Of a DNA stretch of 64,000 bases, positions 16,101 through 24,988 are shown one piece after another. The notes beneath the pieces are model-generated. The model saw nothing but the letters and a program-made list of their open reading frames with translations. It ran no database searches and was not told the origin of the DNA. Numbering within the stretch: position 1 is the stretch's first letter; the number at the start of each line of letters is the position of its first letter. The DNA is from JARKQH01 sp964631605 (GTDB lineage: Bacteria; Verrucomicrobiota; Verrucomicrobiia; Limisphaerales; UBA8199): the NCBI GenBank assembly GCA_964631605.1, contig CAZVYG010000015.1, forward strand, positions 1 to 64,000, given 5' to 3'. The position numbers and the translations under genes are program-made.

Positions 16101-18843
16101 GGTAGCGGACCGCCCGCCCCGCCGCCTGCATTCGGACGGAATCCCATTTCACGCGATACAAGGTCACCCGCGCCGTGACACGGTTCGTCCACGCCGAACC
16201 ATCGTGGGCGACGGCCGCAATCTCCACCGGCAAAGGCGAGCCCGGCTCGAGCACGCGGTTGAAGCGGCGAACGCCCAAGTAAAACGCGGAACTGTGGCGC
16301 GTGAATGGAATCAGGCGCGAGAGCGTCTGCTGGTTCAAGTCGGTGATCTCGACCAGGAACGAGGCCTCGCGCGGTTGCGGCGCCTCGCGAGACAGCGGCA
16401 GGTCCGCCGTCACAACCAGCTTGGTCCCGTCCCGGATCTCGCCTTCGCCATTGGCGGCGAACTCGCCGCTTCCCCGTCCCCACTGCGACTCCTGCCAACA
16501 ACGGACAAATTGAAACGCGTCAAAACCGGCGGGCCGGAACCCGGCATCCGAAGCGTTGAGCCACCACCGCGCCTTGGCACGGGTCAACGGTTTGCCGAAA
16601 AAATAACGGGCGCTCACTCCCACCTCGGGCGTCTCTCCGGCCAGCCAAACGGGCCTGCCTGCCAGCTCGATTTCGAAGGCGGGGGTTTGAAAGTCGGCCA
16701 CCTGAAACGTCCGAAACTGCTCGCGGCCGGGCAGCCGGAACGTGGCCACGTACTCCCCACGCGGCGCGGCTGGCAGCGGAACGGCCCCCTCGCAGGCCCC
16801 AAGGTCGTTCAGCACAATGTTGGTCTCGAAAAACGTTCGGCGGCGCGAATCGGCGCAGCTTAGGACGCCGGTAACGCCCGCCGGAATGCGCAAGCCGGCC
16901 TCCTCGAGATCGCGAACAATGGCCTTGAGATGAACGGTTTCGCCGGGCCGATACACTTCGCGCTCGGTGAAGAATGCCACGCGCCGCGCCTCACTTTGCT
17001 GGCCGGACTGCCAGCGCACTTCCTCAAACGCCCACAGAGGCACGGCGTTTTGCTCCAGGCCGACGGCGTGCAGGTCATCTCCTTGCTGCACGACCAGCCA
17101 CCGGCCTTCCGCGTGGGTTTTCAGAACCGCCACCCCGTGGACATCAGTCAACGCCTCCCGCAGGTTCTCATTCTCGTCGGAACAGAGCCGAACGCGGGCC
17201 TGTGGCAGCGGCCGACCGGACTGGTAGGAGAACACAAACACCTGGATTTCGTCCCCGCCGGTCTTCCACACCAGCCCAAGATCCGTCAGTTGGATAATCG
17301 CTTGAGTCCCCAGGGGCGGCTCCGGCGGCCAGCCCTCCCCCCGGACCCGTTCGGCTTCAAGGAACACCACGCCCGTCTTTCGACCATTGAGGAGGCGGTC
17401 CCAGGCCAAACTCATCTCGCGAGCCTCGTCGGGCTGGCCGGCGACCTCGAGTTCCTCCGAAAAAACGGTTCGCCCGGGAACCAGCTCATAATTCTGCCGC
17501 CGATACCCCTCCGGCCAGGTGAAGGGCGCGTGGTAAGCCTCGTAACCGCGCAGGGCGTGAATGAGGGTGTCCGGCTCGAGCAGTTTGGCCCGCAACCGCA
17601 CCTTCGGCACATTGACCGCCAGAAGCGAAAACGACCGTCTGCCGCCCGCATACTGCTCGGTCGAAAAGGCGGGAAAATAAAGGCGGGGGGCGACCGGCGG
17701 CACTTCAACCCGGAGCCAGACCGGTTCAGCCAACTGGAAAGCTTCGCTGGCGGGAAGACCGCGGAGCAGGGACACGAAATAAGTCGTGTCGCGCCGCCAG
17801 TCGCCCGCCAGCCGGAGGGACCGCCCGCTGACCCGCGCTTCGAGCGCTTCAGGGAGTGGCGCGATCTGAACCCACCGGGCGTAGGTGTTGGTAAGCACTG
17901 CGGGCAGGGATTTTGAAAAAGTGATTTCGAGCTCCGGCCGCTGGTTGATCACGTGATGCATTTCGGCGGACTTATACTCGAACGGCGCAATGTCACCGAT
18001 GCGGGCCTCGAACTTCTCGCGCATTTGGTATCGTCCGTCGGCCGAAGGCACGCCGGGGCTCAGAACCAGCCTCCAACCGGTGCCCACCCCCAGCGGTTGT
18101 GCGGGCCAAACCAGGACCAGGTTGGCCACTTCGCGAGGCAGCGCCCCCCGCTCCGGCGAGGAAGCTGCGGGCGGGGTTCGGCCGGTTTGCGCCTGGAAAA
18201 TTTCCCGCCAGGTCCGCGTAACCAATCCGTACCCAAAATCCTCGTCGGTGCCTTGCCGGACGGCGGCGGGCACCCATCGCCCCTCATCGTTTCGAAAGCC
18301 GGCCCGAAGCCCCACCTTGTGAGCGGCCACCTCCGCGTTGAAAGCCAGGCGGAAGACCGGATCGGAAAAGGCGTTGGTGCTGGCTTGCGGCCCTTGACAG
18401 TTCTCAACGCCAAAGGCCGGGGTGCGCAGTTTTTTCCGCAAGATCGCCCCGCATTCCCCACCATCGGCTTCTCGCAGGCCGGGCCGGAGCCTTGCCGTGT
18501 ATTCGGTGTCCAGCGCCAGCGGCTCGGCCGGCGAAAAAATTCCGCTGCGTGGACTGGTCCAAACAAAACGGCCTTTCAGCGCCGGCTGAAATACCAGCGG
18601 GGACTCCTCCGCCTCCATTCCAATGCTGTCGCCCCTTGCCACCGGCCGGTCAAAGCGCAGTTCGAAGGTTGTTCCGGGCTGGAGCTGCGCCGTGCTGAGG
18701 ATGAGCTGCGCGCCGCGGCTCACCTCGGATTGCGGCTGGCAGCCACCGGCGAGAACCAGCCACAACGCGACCAGGCCAATCCCCGCCAACCGGGTGTCAA
18801 ACCGGCAATGCCCGGCAAAAAACCGCCAAATCCGCGTGCGCAT
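13186..18843 (-). CDS. Bacterial alpha-2-macroglobulin lipoprotein (YfhM-like)
   Basis: 1,885 residues, larger than the ~1,500-1,650 usual for bacterial A2M. The N-terminus has a lipoprotein signal 'GLVALWLVLAGGCQPQ' (lipobox at LAGGC), anchoring it in a periplasm-facing membrane. It has repeated macroglobulin (MG) beta-domains, a bait-like region, and a thioester motif 'YGCAEQ' with Cys1424 and the Gln three residues on, so the covalent protease trap should be intact. C-terminal domain with 'ARNFLACAFWLGG', 'GGREPMLWVSAYGALV' and a receptor-like end. The frame is open to 19071, but that would overlap the MFS gene; the ATG at 18843 directly precedes the lipoprotein signal. It is translated just ahead of pbpC. 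Role: inhibition of foreign proteases in the periplasm. Confidence 0.93.
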   Translation of the reverse strand: MRTRIWRFFAGHCRFDTRLAGIGLVALWLVLAGGCQPQSEVSRGAQLILSTAQLQPGTTFELRFDRPVARGDSIGMEAEESPLVFQPALKGRFVWTSPRSGIFSPAEPLALDTEYTARLRPGLREADGGECGAILRKKLRTPAFGVENCQGPQASTNAFSDPVFRLAFNAEVAAHKVGLRAGFRNDEGRWVPAAVRQGTDEDFGYGLVTRTWREIFQAQTGRTPPAASSPERGALPREVANLVLVWPAQPLGVGTGWRLVLSPGVPSADGRYQMREKFEARIGDIAPFEYKSAEMHHVINQRPELEITFSKSLPAVLTNTYARWVQIAPLPEALEARVSGRSLRLAGDWRRDTTYFVSLLRGLPASEAFQLAEPVWLRVEVPPVAPRLYFPAFSTEQYAGGRRSFSLLAVNVPKVRLRAKLLEPDTLIHALRGYEAYHAPFTWPEGYRRQNYELVPGRTVFSEELEVAGQPDEAREMSLAWDRLLNGRKTGVVFLEAERVRGEGWPPEPPLGTQAIIQLTDLGLVWKTGGDEIQVFVFSYQSGRPLPQARVRLCSDENENLREALTDVHGVAVLKTHAEGRWLVVQQGDDLHAVGLEQNAVPLWAFEEVRWQSGQQSEARRVAFFTEREVYRPGETVHLKAIVRDLEEAGLRIPAGVTGVLSCADSRRRTFFETNIVLNDLGACEGAVPLPAAPRGEYVATFRLPGREQFRTFQVADFQTPAFEIELAGRPVWLAGETPEVGVSARYFFGKPLTRAKARWWLNASDAGFRPAGFDAFQFVRCWQESQWGRGSGEFAANGEGEIRDGTKLVVTADLPLSREAPQPREASFLVEITDLNQQTLSRLIPFTRHSSAFYLGVRRFNRVLEPGSPLPVEIAAVAHDGSAWTNRVTARVTLYRVKWDSVRMQAAGRAVRYRSEPSLEKMDERVVEVTPPSRGDAADGGFEGCAVPGWVAPGAGEYLLEVTGEDDAGNPIASSFTFEVTEKARLGWNYRNEMEIKLVPDKPVYSPGETATVLVKTPLNGTAWVTVERDRVRRSFVTQLEGNAPAIRVPLETGDVPNVFVSVTLLRGGEASSRQARAPEYRLGFCPLRVEDPASRLRVELIPSAADCRPGEAASVTARVRDAGGAPVAGAEVVVYAVDEGVLALTDFTAPDLHALLLAPATLEVSSSISLPLLLPEDAESLAFHNKGYLGGGGGKERARRNFLACAFWLGGARTGADGQAVARFTVPDSLTRYRVIAVAHTAQNQFGQGTASFRVSKPLILEPSLPQFGHEGDRLEARALVLNQTDAALVVRVSLELDAHARTESPAGATASVSVPAHGSVVVEFPVTLIATGPASWTWRARVEGVENGFSDAVVSALQVHSAAPLLREVVMLRGGARTNLLAPLNPQLLTGTGTVTVHVANTRLVNLSEAARHLLEYPYGCAEQTASSLLPWVVLLQTPVLAAFAGREAGEAAAAVRSGIERLLAMQTGEGGLAYWPGGREPMLWVSAYGALVLGQARKAGADVPEPEFLGLLNYLQQAVLRGSPSEPGTRLLVLCALALGGKPLPALHTRLGETAQKLSSEDRALLALAMAWGESQTAQARALLESSNGQPSSASPFASPVREKAIRLLAWQACEPGCAKAEALYQSLERDRKSGHWSTTQGNAWALLALWHYLGAEGDGERVTGSLSWGGEEQRFELPPGHHIVTHAFALGSNRVDEPLWLRASAGVAPHVQVRVEARLPGARVARQNHGLGIERTYARLGDDNLPLAFEGAKVGDRVLVTLRLSVPEAAEYVAVEDPLPGVLEAVNPEFKTQQIAPGARRLLWPGGEDAEDWWSDFREIRADRVLFFSNRVPAGHYVIRYVARVRAAGAVIAPGAKVEEMYRPDRFGLSDSQTLATRGD

Positions 18844-18907
18844 AAAAGAGTGCCCCAAACCTCTGCCACGAGTTGGGATGGGCGCAAGAAAGAAACGGAT
18901 GCCGGGC

Positions 18908-20206
18908 TCAAGAATTTGCGCGGACTTGGGAACGAACCGCTGCCGGCCCGCCGTCGGTGTCGTCATCAGTCGAATCAGGCGCCATGGAATCCAGCCCCGT
19001 TGCCCCCCGCTTGCCCGGACCCCAGCCGCGATAGGCGGAGAAAAAGTAGGCGCTGACGACCAGGATCGCAAGCGCCAGGCCGGTCCAAAACAGCGTCCAG
19101 CGCGTGGTGTCGGCCCCGGTGCAATAGTTAAACCAAAAGCCGCTCCCCAGGTAGCCCACCAGGTTGCCCACCCCGCCGATCATCAGCCACATCAGCGCCT
19201 GGGCGCGGGCCCGCCACGCGGGGTCCACCCGTTCGTTGATGTAAATCTGGGCGGTAATGAAAAACAGCGTGAACGACAACCCATGCAGCGACACCCCGGC
19301 CAACAGCCACGCCCGGCTGTCCAGGGCGCAGAACAGGTAACGCAACAGGCCGACAGCCAGGCCGCAGCCAAATATCCATTTCAGCCGCCACCGCAGAAAC
19401 AGCGTGCCGAGGGCGAACATGGCGAAAATTTCGCTCACCTGGCCGAGGGACATCCATGCCGACGTCCGCTCGAAGCCCAGTTGCTTCAAGTGCGGCGGGG
19501 TGTACGGGTAGAACGCCGCCAGCGGAATACTGAAAAGAGCGGCGGTGAAAAAGACCACCCGATGATCATGGTTCCTCAGCAGGCTCAGCGCATCCCAGCC
19601 GAGTCGCTGCCCAAGAGTTGGCCGGCCGCTCGAGGCAGGCGGCGCGACCGCCGGGAGCAGGAAGGTGAAAACCGCCAGCACCAGCCAACACACTGCTCCC
19701 GTGTAGCCCGCCGCCACGGAGGCATCCGCGTTGAGCAGGCTGATCAGCCAGCAGCCGCACATCCAGCCAAAGGTGGCTGTGGCACGGATGGGCCCGAATT
19801 GCCGTTGCGAATCCCGCAGCCTCGAGAACACGATCGTATTGGCGATGCTGCCGGTTGGGGCGGCGCAGATGGCGTAAAGCTGGATCAAGGCGAGAATCAG
19901 CCCGGGCGGCCAGCCCCGCTGGATGCTCCAACCAACCACCGCCAGCCCCGCGGCGCTGGCAACCGCCAGCCCCCGCAAAACCGTCACCGGTGAGGCATGC
20001 CGGTCCGCCATCGCCCCAAAAATCAGCGGCGAGATGAAAGCCGCCACGGCGGTGGTGGCGAAAGCATACGGCCGAATCTGCGCCACGCCGTGCGCATCCA
20101 GCACACGGCTCAGCGGCACCAGCCACATGGCCGTCGCCATGGCCTGGAGAAAGAATAGCGCCGCCAGCTCACTGTATTCAGCCCACCGGTTTTCTGTTCG
20201 AGCCAC
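18908..20206 (-). CDS. MFS transporter, nucleoside/H+ symporter-like
   Basis: 432-residue integral membrane protein with about 12 hydrophobic helices. N-terminal 'SELAALFFLQAMATAMWLVPLS' and 'AFISPLIFGAMADRH' (the MFS loop-2/3 motif variant G-x-x-A-D-R) resemble the NupG/nucleoside:H+ symporter branch and MFS_1-like families. A polar tail of ~35 residues follows the last helix. Substrate is unknown. It lies 64 bases upstream of the alpha-2-macroglobulin gene in the same direction, so it may be the first gene of that operon, although a functional link is not obvious. Confidence 0.82.
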   Translation of the reverse strand: MARTENRWAEYSELAALFFLQAMATAMWLVPLSRVLDAHGVAQIRPYAFATTAVAAFISPLIFGAMADRHASPVTVLRGLAVASAAGLAVVGWSIQRGWPPGLILALIQLYAICAAPTGSIANTIVFSRLRDSQRQFGPIRATATFGWMCGCWLISLLNADASVAAGYTGAVCWLVLAVFTFLLPAVAPPASSGRPTLGQRLGWDALSLLRNHDHRVVFFTAALFSIPLAAFYPYTPPHLKQLGFERTSAWMSLGQVSEIFAMFALGTLFLRWRLKWIFGCGLAVGLLRYLFCALDSRAWLLAGVSLHGLSFTLFFITAQIYINERVDPAWRARAQALMWLMIGGVGNLVGYLGSGFWFNYCTGADTTRWTLFWTGLALAILVVSAYFFSAYRGWGPGKRGATGLDSMAPDSTDDDTDGGPAAVRSQVRANS

Positions 20207-20300
20207 CGGGATAGAACACCTGACTCGCAGGGATTTTCAAGCGCAACGCGGCCGGCCGCGCGTGGGGTCCGCTCCGAACCGGTCGCCCGCAGCCGCTGCG

Positions 20301-22589
20301 TCACACCGCGACGCCGTGTCGTTTGGCGGTTTTTTTCAGATGCTCGAGGGCGGCGTCGAAGGCGTTTTTCTTCACCAGTTGCTCGAACTCGGCGTAAGCC
20401 TCGGCGCTGAACGCCGAGCGGAACACAGCCCGGTGGTCTTTGAAACAATCCTTCGCGCCGGGGTCCTGGCCGGCAAATAGCGGCACGATGGTGTGAACCG
20501 CCTTGCGAAATTCGGCCAGATTGATCGGGGGCGGCGGCCGCACCGCGCGGGGCGCGGCGGGCTTTTCCTCCCTGGGCCTCAGGGCCGCTTTGATTTCGGT
20601 CACCAACTCGCGCAGCGCTCTGTCCAGGTCGGCCCAGAGAAACTCGAGTCGGTCCGGTTCGACTTGACCCTCGATGGCCCGGCCAACCGCCATTGCGGCG
20701 TCGTGAACCGCTCCCGCCCCGATTTCGGCTGCGGTTCGCGCCAGTTCATGCGCCAGCTTGTCCGCGTTGTTGGAATCGCCCCGCTCCAAGGCGTCTCGAA
20801 TCTGCTCGGGGGTGCCGGCCTCCGTCTCGGCGAAACTCTTCAGCGCCTTAAGATAGGCCTTGGCGTCACCGCCAGCCCGCGCCAGACCCTCGACGACGGC
20901 AAGACCTTCGATCTTCCCAACCGCGGGGGGCAGACCGGATGCCGGCTCCGATCGGCTTTCCGCCACAACTTCGGAAGAAGAGGCGTCCGAATCAGTGACG
21001 GGTTCGTCCTCAATGACTTCCGTGACTTCTGATTCCGTTGTCGCCTCGCTTTGCGAGGTCAACTCGCTCTCCTCAGAATCGCCTGCCGGAGCAGGAGGCT
21101 CGGAAGGCTCGGTTTCCACCGCCGCAGTCGCAGTCGTTGGACTCGCTGAAGAGGAAACGGACACGGTTTCGGTCGCGGCCTCCTCTTCGGAATCGGAGCT
21201 GCCGAAAAGGTCCATCTGGTCATCGCGGCGGGCGCGTTTTCGTCGAGCGGGCTTGGCGGGCTTCACTTGCGCCTCGGTCTCCTGGGCTTCGGTCGCCGCT
21301 CGCTCGACCGCAGCCAGCCGAGCCTCCAGGTCCCGATTGGCTTGTTGCGCCTTGCGCAGCGCGGTCCGCAACTCCTCGATCTGCTCATCCTTCGCCCGCG
21401 CCGCGGCTTCAACTGCGCGCCCGGCCGCCTCAAGCCGGCTCATCTTTTCCGCGGCGCGAGCCTCGGCTTCCTGCAGCCGGGTCTGCAGTGCGGACTGAGC
21501 TTCCGCAACCGTGCGCTCGGCCGCTTCCGCCCGCGCCCGGCTTGCCACCAAGGCGGCTTCGGCCTCGTGCACGGCATGCCGGGCCGCCTTGAGTTCCGCC
21601 TGGACACTGGCCGCCGCGTCCCGCGTGGTCTGGATGCTCTCCTCGAGTTTCTTGCGTTCCGCGGTCTCTTGATTCACTCGGTTGTTCGCCTCCGCCAGAG
21701 CCCGCTCGAGGTTCAGGCTCAGGCCCAAGGCATGAGCCAGCAGCCCCATCAGCGCCGCAATCAGCAGCGCGACGACCATCCCCACAACCACTTCCATCGT
21801 GCCAACCCAGCCTCGCACGGGACGAATGGCCAGTTGAAATTCAGTGTCGCGAAAGCGGACAGGCTGCCGGACGGCATCCGCGAACGAAGTGGCGCCGCGG
21901 CGGACAATAAGGGTTGGTTTTTTGGGCGACGCGCCGGGAGCGGACAGTTGGTAGGCATAGCCGTCCAGCCGCAGCTCATCCGTGCGCGCGCGCGACAGCA
22001 GGCTGGCCAGCCGCACCGAGACGGCGACAAAACCACGAAAGGTCTCACGCCCGTCCCGTCCCGCCTGAAAAATGGGGACGCGGACCACCAGACCCGGCTC
22101 GCCGCCGTAGAGCGGAATCGGACCGTCCACGACCAGGCCGCGTTTTTTCATGGCGCCGACAGCGCCGGGACGGTGCGCCGGGTCATTCAACACATTGAAA
22201 CCCATCGCCCGCTCATTGCCCGCCCGCGGGACGATGTCGCTCACCACCCCGCCGGGCTGCAGCTCGAGGGTGGCCAGGCCGGGCCGTTCACGGAGGATTT
22301 CCGCCCCGACTTTTTGAAAGTTGGTGATCGTTCCTCCGCTTTGCCGCGCCAGCATCCCGAGCATTTCGGCCGCGTTGAGCGCCTGGCTAAACTCCAGTTC
22401 GAGGGCTTTTCCCGCCGCCTGTGCCGCCGAACGCGCGGCCGCCCGCGCCTGGCCGGCCGCCACGCTCGCCCACCACCCGACGGCCAACAGTCCCAGCGCC
22501 AACGCCAGCAAACCGGCCAGCAGGACCGGCCGCTCCAGTGGCCGGCGCCGGCGCGGGTTTTGAGCTTGGGCTCGAGAAAACACGTTCAT
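20301..22589 (-). CDS. CHASE / coiled-coil / Hpt-like signalling protein lacking a kinase
   Basis: 762 residues with a mosaic layout. Membrane helix 1 at ~22-42, a periplasmic CHASE-like sensor at ~60-260 ('ILRERPGLATLELQPGG', 'GPIPLYGGEPGLVVRVPIF', 'GFVAVSVRL'), helix 2 at ~265-288, a long Ala/Glu/Arg coiled coil (~293-440), an acidic Ser/Glu/Thr linker (~460-550), then a histidine-phosphotransfer-like domain (~558-670). Within it 'KLAHELARTAAEIGA' keeps a His (614) at the phosphorylatable position, but the usual 'LKG' after it is 'LAR'. The last ~70 residues ('LAEFRKAVHTIVPLF...AYAEFEQLVKK') resemble the tail that follows Hpt domains in hybrid kinases. No HATPase or receiver domain is present. 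Probably a membrane-tethered phosphorelay intermediate or a degenerate hybrid sensor; partner kinase unknown. Confidence 0.7.
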   Translation of the reverse strand: MNVFSRAQAQNPRRRRPLERPVLLAGLLALALGLLAVGWWASVAAGQARAAARSAAQAAGKALELEFSQALNAAEMLGMLARQSGGTITNFQKVGAEILRERPGLATLELQPGGVVSDIVPRAGNERAMGFNVLNDPAHRPGAVGAMKKRGLVVDGPIPLYGGEPGLVVRVPIFQAGRDGRETFRGFVAVSVRLASLLSRARTDELRLDGYAYQLSAPGASPKKPTLIVRRGATSFADAVRQPVRFRDTEFQLAIRPVRGWVGTMEVVVGMVVALLIAALMGLLAHALGLSLNLERALAEANNRVNQETAERKKLEESIQTTRDAAASVQAELKAARHAVHEAEAALVASRARAEAAERTVAEAQSALQTRLQEAEARAAEKMSRLEAAGRAVEAAARAKDEQIEELRTALRKAQQANRDLEARLAAVERAATEAQETEAQVKPAKPARRKRARRDDQMDLFGSSDSEEEAATETVSVSSSASPTTATAAVETEPSEPPAPAGDSEESELTSQSEATTESEVTEVIEDEPVTDSDASSSEVVAESRSEPASGLPPAVGKIEGLAVVEGLARAGGDAKAYLKALKSFAETEAGTPEQIRDALERGDSNNADKLAHELARTAAEIGAGAVHDAAMAVGRAIEGQVEPDRLEFLWADLDRALRELVTEIKAALRPREEKPAAPRAVRPPPPINLAEFRKAVHTIVPLFAGQDPGAKDCFKDHRAVFRSAFSAEAYAEFEQLVKKNAFDAALEHLKKTAKRHGVAV

Positions 22590-22637
22590 AAACCAGAGAA
22601 AATCGCCGGAGGGGGCGGCTTGAACCCGCCGCGCGCG

Positions 22638-23747
22638 CTACACGGCAAAGCGGAATAACAACACGTCCCCATCCCGCACCACGTAATCGCGGCCCTCCAC
22701 CCGATAATGGCCCGTTTCCCGGGCGTGGCCGACAGACCCGGCCTTCACCAGGTCCTCCCAAAAAACCGTCTCCGCCTTGATGAAGCCCCGCTCGAAATCG
22801 GTGTGGATGGTCCCCGCCGCCCGGGCCGCGGTCTCGCCGCCGTGGATGGTCCAGGCCCGAACCTCCTTGTCATTGAAGGTGAAGAACGTCCGCAAGCCCA
22901 GCAGTTGGTAGGTGCTCCGGATCAACCGGTCGGCGCCGGATTCGGCAACGCCCAATTCCTTCAGGTAATCCCGCGCTTCCTCGGGCGCCAGGTCGGCCAG
23001 GTCGCTCTCAAGCTGCGCGCTCAGGACGACCGTGTCGCACGCATGATGGGTGCGGGCATAGTCGCGCACCCGCGCAACCTGGGGATGCGTCTCCGCGCCG
23101 GCCAACTCACTCTCCTTGACGTTGGCGGCGAAAATCACCGGCTTGTCCGTCAGCAAAAAGAAACCGCGCATGATTTGCTTCTCCTCGGGCGATAACGGCA
23201 GTCCCAGGGTGTTGGCGGGCTTGCCACTGTCCAGATGCGCCTGCACCTTCTCCAGCAAATGGGCCTCCAGCACCGCATGTTTGTCCCCCCGCTTCACATC
23301 CCGCGAAATCTTCTCCAGCCGTTTGCGCGCCGTTTCCAGGTCCGCCAGGATCAGCTCGGTCGAGACAATTTCGATGTCGCGCACGGGGTCGAGGCTCCCC
23401 GTCACATGCACAATGTCCGGGTCTTCAAAGCACCGCACCACCTCAATAAGCGCGTCCACCTCTCGAATATGACTGAGGAACTTGTTGCCCAGACCCTCAC
23501 CCTTGGAGGCGCCGCGGACCAGCCCGGCGATATCTACAAACTCGATCGCCGCCGGAATCTGCGTCCCAACCTTCGCCACCTTCGCCAGCGCCGCCAGCCG
23601 CGCGTCCGGAACGCTCACCACCCCCAGGTTGGGTTCGATCGTGCAAAACGGGTAGTTCTCGGCGGGGGCTTTGTGCGTGCGCGTCACGGCATTGAACAGC
23701 GTGGACTTGCCGACGTTCGGAAGACCGATGATGCCTGCCTTCAGCAT
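22638..23747 (-). CDS. ychF: Redox-responsive ATPase YchF (OLA1 family)
   Basis: 369 residues, the normal family length. P-loop 'GLPNVGKSTLFNAVT' at the N-terminus, switch II 'DIAGLVRGASKGEGLGN', and the characteristic OLA1/YchF G4-region change (Asn-x-x-Glu instead of Asn-Lys-x-Asp), which gives ATP rather than GTP preference. C-terminal TGS domain ends with 'RDGDVLLFRFAV'. It is an Obg-related translation factor that binds ribosomes and modulates stress responses. Encoded just downstream of tRNA-Val on the same strand. Confidence 0.97.
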   Translation of the reverse strand: MLKAGIIGLPNVGKSTLFNAVTRTHKAPAENYPFCTIEPNLGVVSVPDARLAALAKVAKVGTQIPAAIEFVDIAGLVRGASKGEGLGNKFLSHIREVDALIEVVRCFEDPDIVHVTGSLDPVRDIEIVSTELILADLETARKRLEKISRDVKRGDKHAVLEAHLLEKVQAHLDSGKPANTLGLPLSPEEKQIMRGFFLLTDKPVIFAANVKESELAGAETHPQVARVRDYARTHHACDTVVLSAQLESDLADLAPEEARDYLKELGVAESGADRLIRSTYQLLGLRTFFTFNDKEVRAWTIHGGETAARAAGTIHTDFERGFIKAETVFWEDLVKAGSVGHARETGHYRVEGRDYVVRDGDVLLFRFAV

Positions 23748-23835
23748 GGCGCCAGCTTACCCCCTCGCTCCAACATTCCAAACCAAAAAAACAGCCCGCC
23801 CCCATCCTTGCCCGCCTTGATTCTCTCCAAAAAAA

Positions 23836-23910
23836 TGGTGCGCGCTGCAGGACTTGAACCTGCGGCCCCTTCCGTGTGAAGGAAGTGCTCTTCCACTGAG
23901 CTAAGCGCGC
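23836..23910 (-). tRNA. tRNA-Val (anticodon CAC)
   Basis: Read on the minus strand: acceptor GCGCGCT pairs with AGCGCGC; D-arm 'GCTCAGTGG...AGAGC'; anticodon stem CTTCC/GGAAG closing a 7-base loop TTCACAC with U33 and anticodon CAC (codon GUG, valine); T-arm with GTTCAAGTC. The discriminator is A and a 3' CCA is genome-encoded (23838-23836). Only tRNA seen in the window. Confidence 0.96.
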
Positions 23911-24355
23911 AGCAATGTCCGCAATCTAGAGATAATTCATCGCCTCGGCAAGGAGAATTGGCGCGCGATTTTATCCGCGTGCGACCCCTCTCGCGACGAT
24001 CTCCGGCCCCGGCTGAATCCCTTGATTCCCTGAATCCCCAACGGCGCTCAAAGACTCCTTCGCCAGGCCACCTGCGACCTGCCGAAAACCGTCAGGTTTT
24101 TCTGGCACGGGCGGCCGGGAATGGTCATATTCACATCGTGGCAAGGGTCCCTTGCGGGCCCGATCCCAAAACCATAACCAAAGCTTGCGGAACAGGTGCA
24201 ATGTTCATGAACTTCAACCTGCCCCAGACCTTTCAGCACCCCGAGCACCGCCGCCCGGGTTCGGCGGCGTGCGCCGGAGTCTTTGATTTCCGCGGCGCCG
24301 GCCATGGGCGGCCGGGCCGGCCCCCGAGCGAGCCCTGAGGCGCACGAAGGCATTC
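23911..24355. other. Intergenic region between tRNA-Val and the zinc-ribbon gene
   Basis: No supported gene. Plus-strand frame 23958-24338 lacks domain character and looks like chance. The segment should contain the tRNA promoter on its left side (read leftward) and the promoter of the zinc-ribbon protein on its right side; I cannot place either with confidence. Confidence 0.4.
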
Positions 24356-24988
24356 ATGGCCATGCATCGCACCAAACCCCTCCAGGGGGTCTGTTCACAC
24401 TGCGGCGGGGGTATCACCTTTCCCGCCGAGCGCATCGGTACTTCGACCGCCTGTCCCCATTGCGGCAAACCGACCGAGCTGCTACTGCCCCAGCCGGAAC
24501 TGGCCCCCACAATCCCCCGCCGCGCCATCGTCTGGACGTTGATTGCGGTGCTGGTGCTCGTCGGCGGGCTGGTCGCTTCGCTGATCGCTTTGAAGCGGGC
24601 GCAACGCCTGGTCACACGGCAAAAGCTTGCCGAGGTTGCCCCGGTCCAACCCTCCCCTCCACCCGGGGCGGTCGGCGCCGCCGCCCCGCGAGGGATCGAA
24701 ATGGACGGGTTCGAGGTTTTCGCGGTTCAACTGGAAAGGCCGGCCTCCGGCTCCCTGGCTTATGCCGTCGGCACTGTGGCCAACCGGCTGGACCGCCCGC
24801 GCCAATCGGTCCGCATCGAATTGGACCTGTTCAATGCCGCCGGACAAAAAGTGGGGGTGGCGATGGACTCCACACCTGGCATTGCACCGGGGGGACGATG
24901 GCAATTCCGCGCGCCCGTCATCGTGCCGCAGGCCGTGGCCGCAAGGCTGGCCTCGGTGCGGGAAGCCTCCGCCTCGCCCTCGCCTTAA
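24356..24988 (+). CDS. Zinc-ribbon, single-TM, FxLYD-like protein
   Basis: 210 residues. N-terminal zinc ribbon with two Cys-x-x-Cys pairs ('CSHCGG' at 13-16, 'CPHCGK' at 33-36), one membrane helix at ~56-78, then a beta-rich extracytoplasmic domain at ~115-200 ('FEVFAVQLERPASGSLAYAVGTV', 'RIELDLFNAAGQKVG', 'WQFRAPVI') resembling the FxLYD/DUF3426-like domains of bacterial membrane proteins. The layout implies a cytoplasmic metal-binding sensor tethered to an outer domain. Its last 4 bases overlap the 3' end of the convergent permease gene. Function unknown. Confidence 0.7.
   Translation: MAMHRTKPLQGVCSHCGGGITFPAERIGTSTACPHCGKPTELLLPQPELAPTIPRRAIVWTLIAVLVLVGGLVASLIALKRAQRLVTRQKLAEVAPVQPSPPPGAVGAAAPRGIEMDGFEVFAVQLERPASGSLAYAVGTVANRLDRPRQSVRIELDLFNAAGQKVGVAMDSTPGIAPGGRWQFRAPVIVPQAVAARLASVREASASPSP

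Noticed and set aside
15379..16863. Long plus-strand frame of 494 codons opposite the alpha-2-macroglobulin
   Set aside because: Antisense shadow with Arg/His/Pro-rich, domain-free composition; the minus-strand macroglobulin is unmistakable.
23958..24338. 126-codon plus-strand frame between the tRNA and the zinc-ribbon gene
   Set aside because: No conserved-looking domain, no good ribosome binding site, composition like random high-GC sequence.
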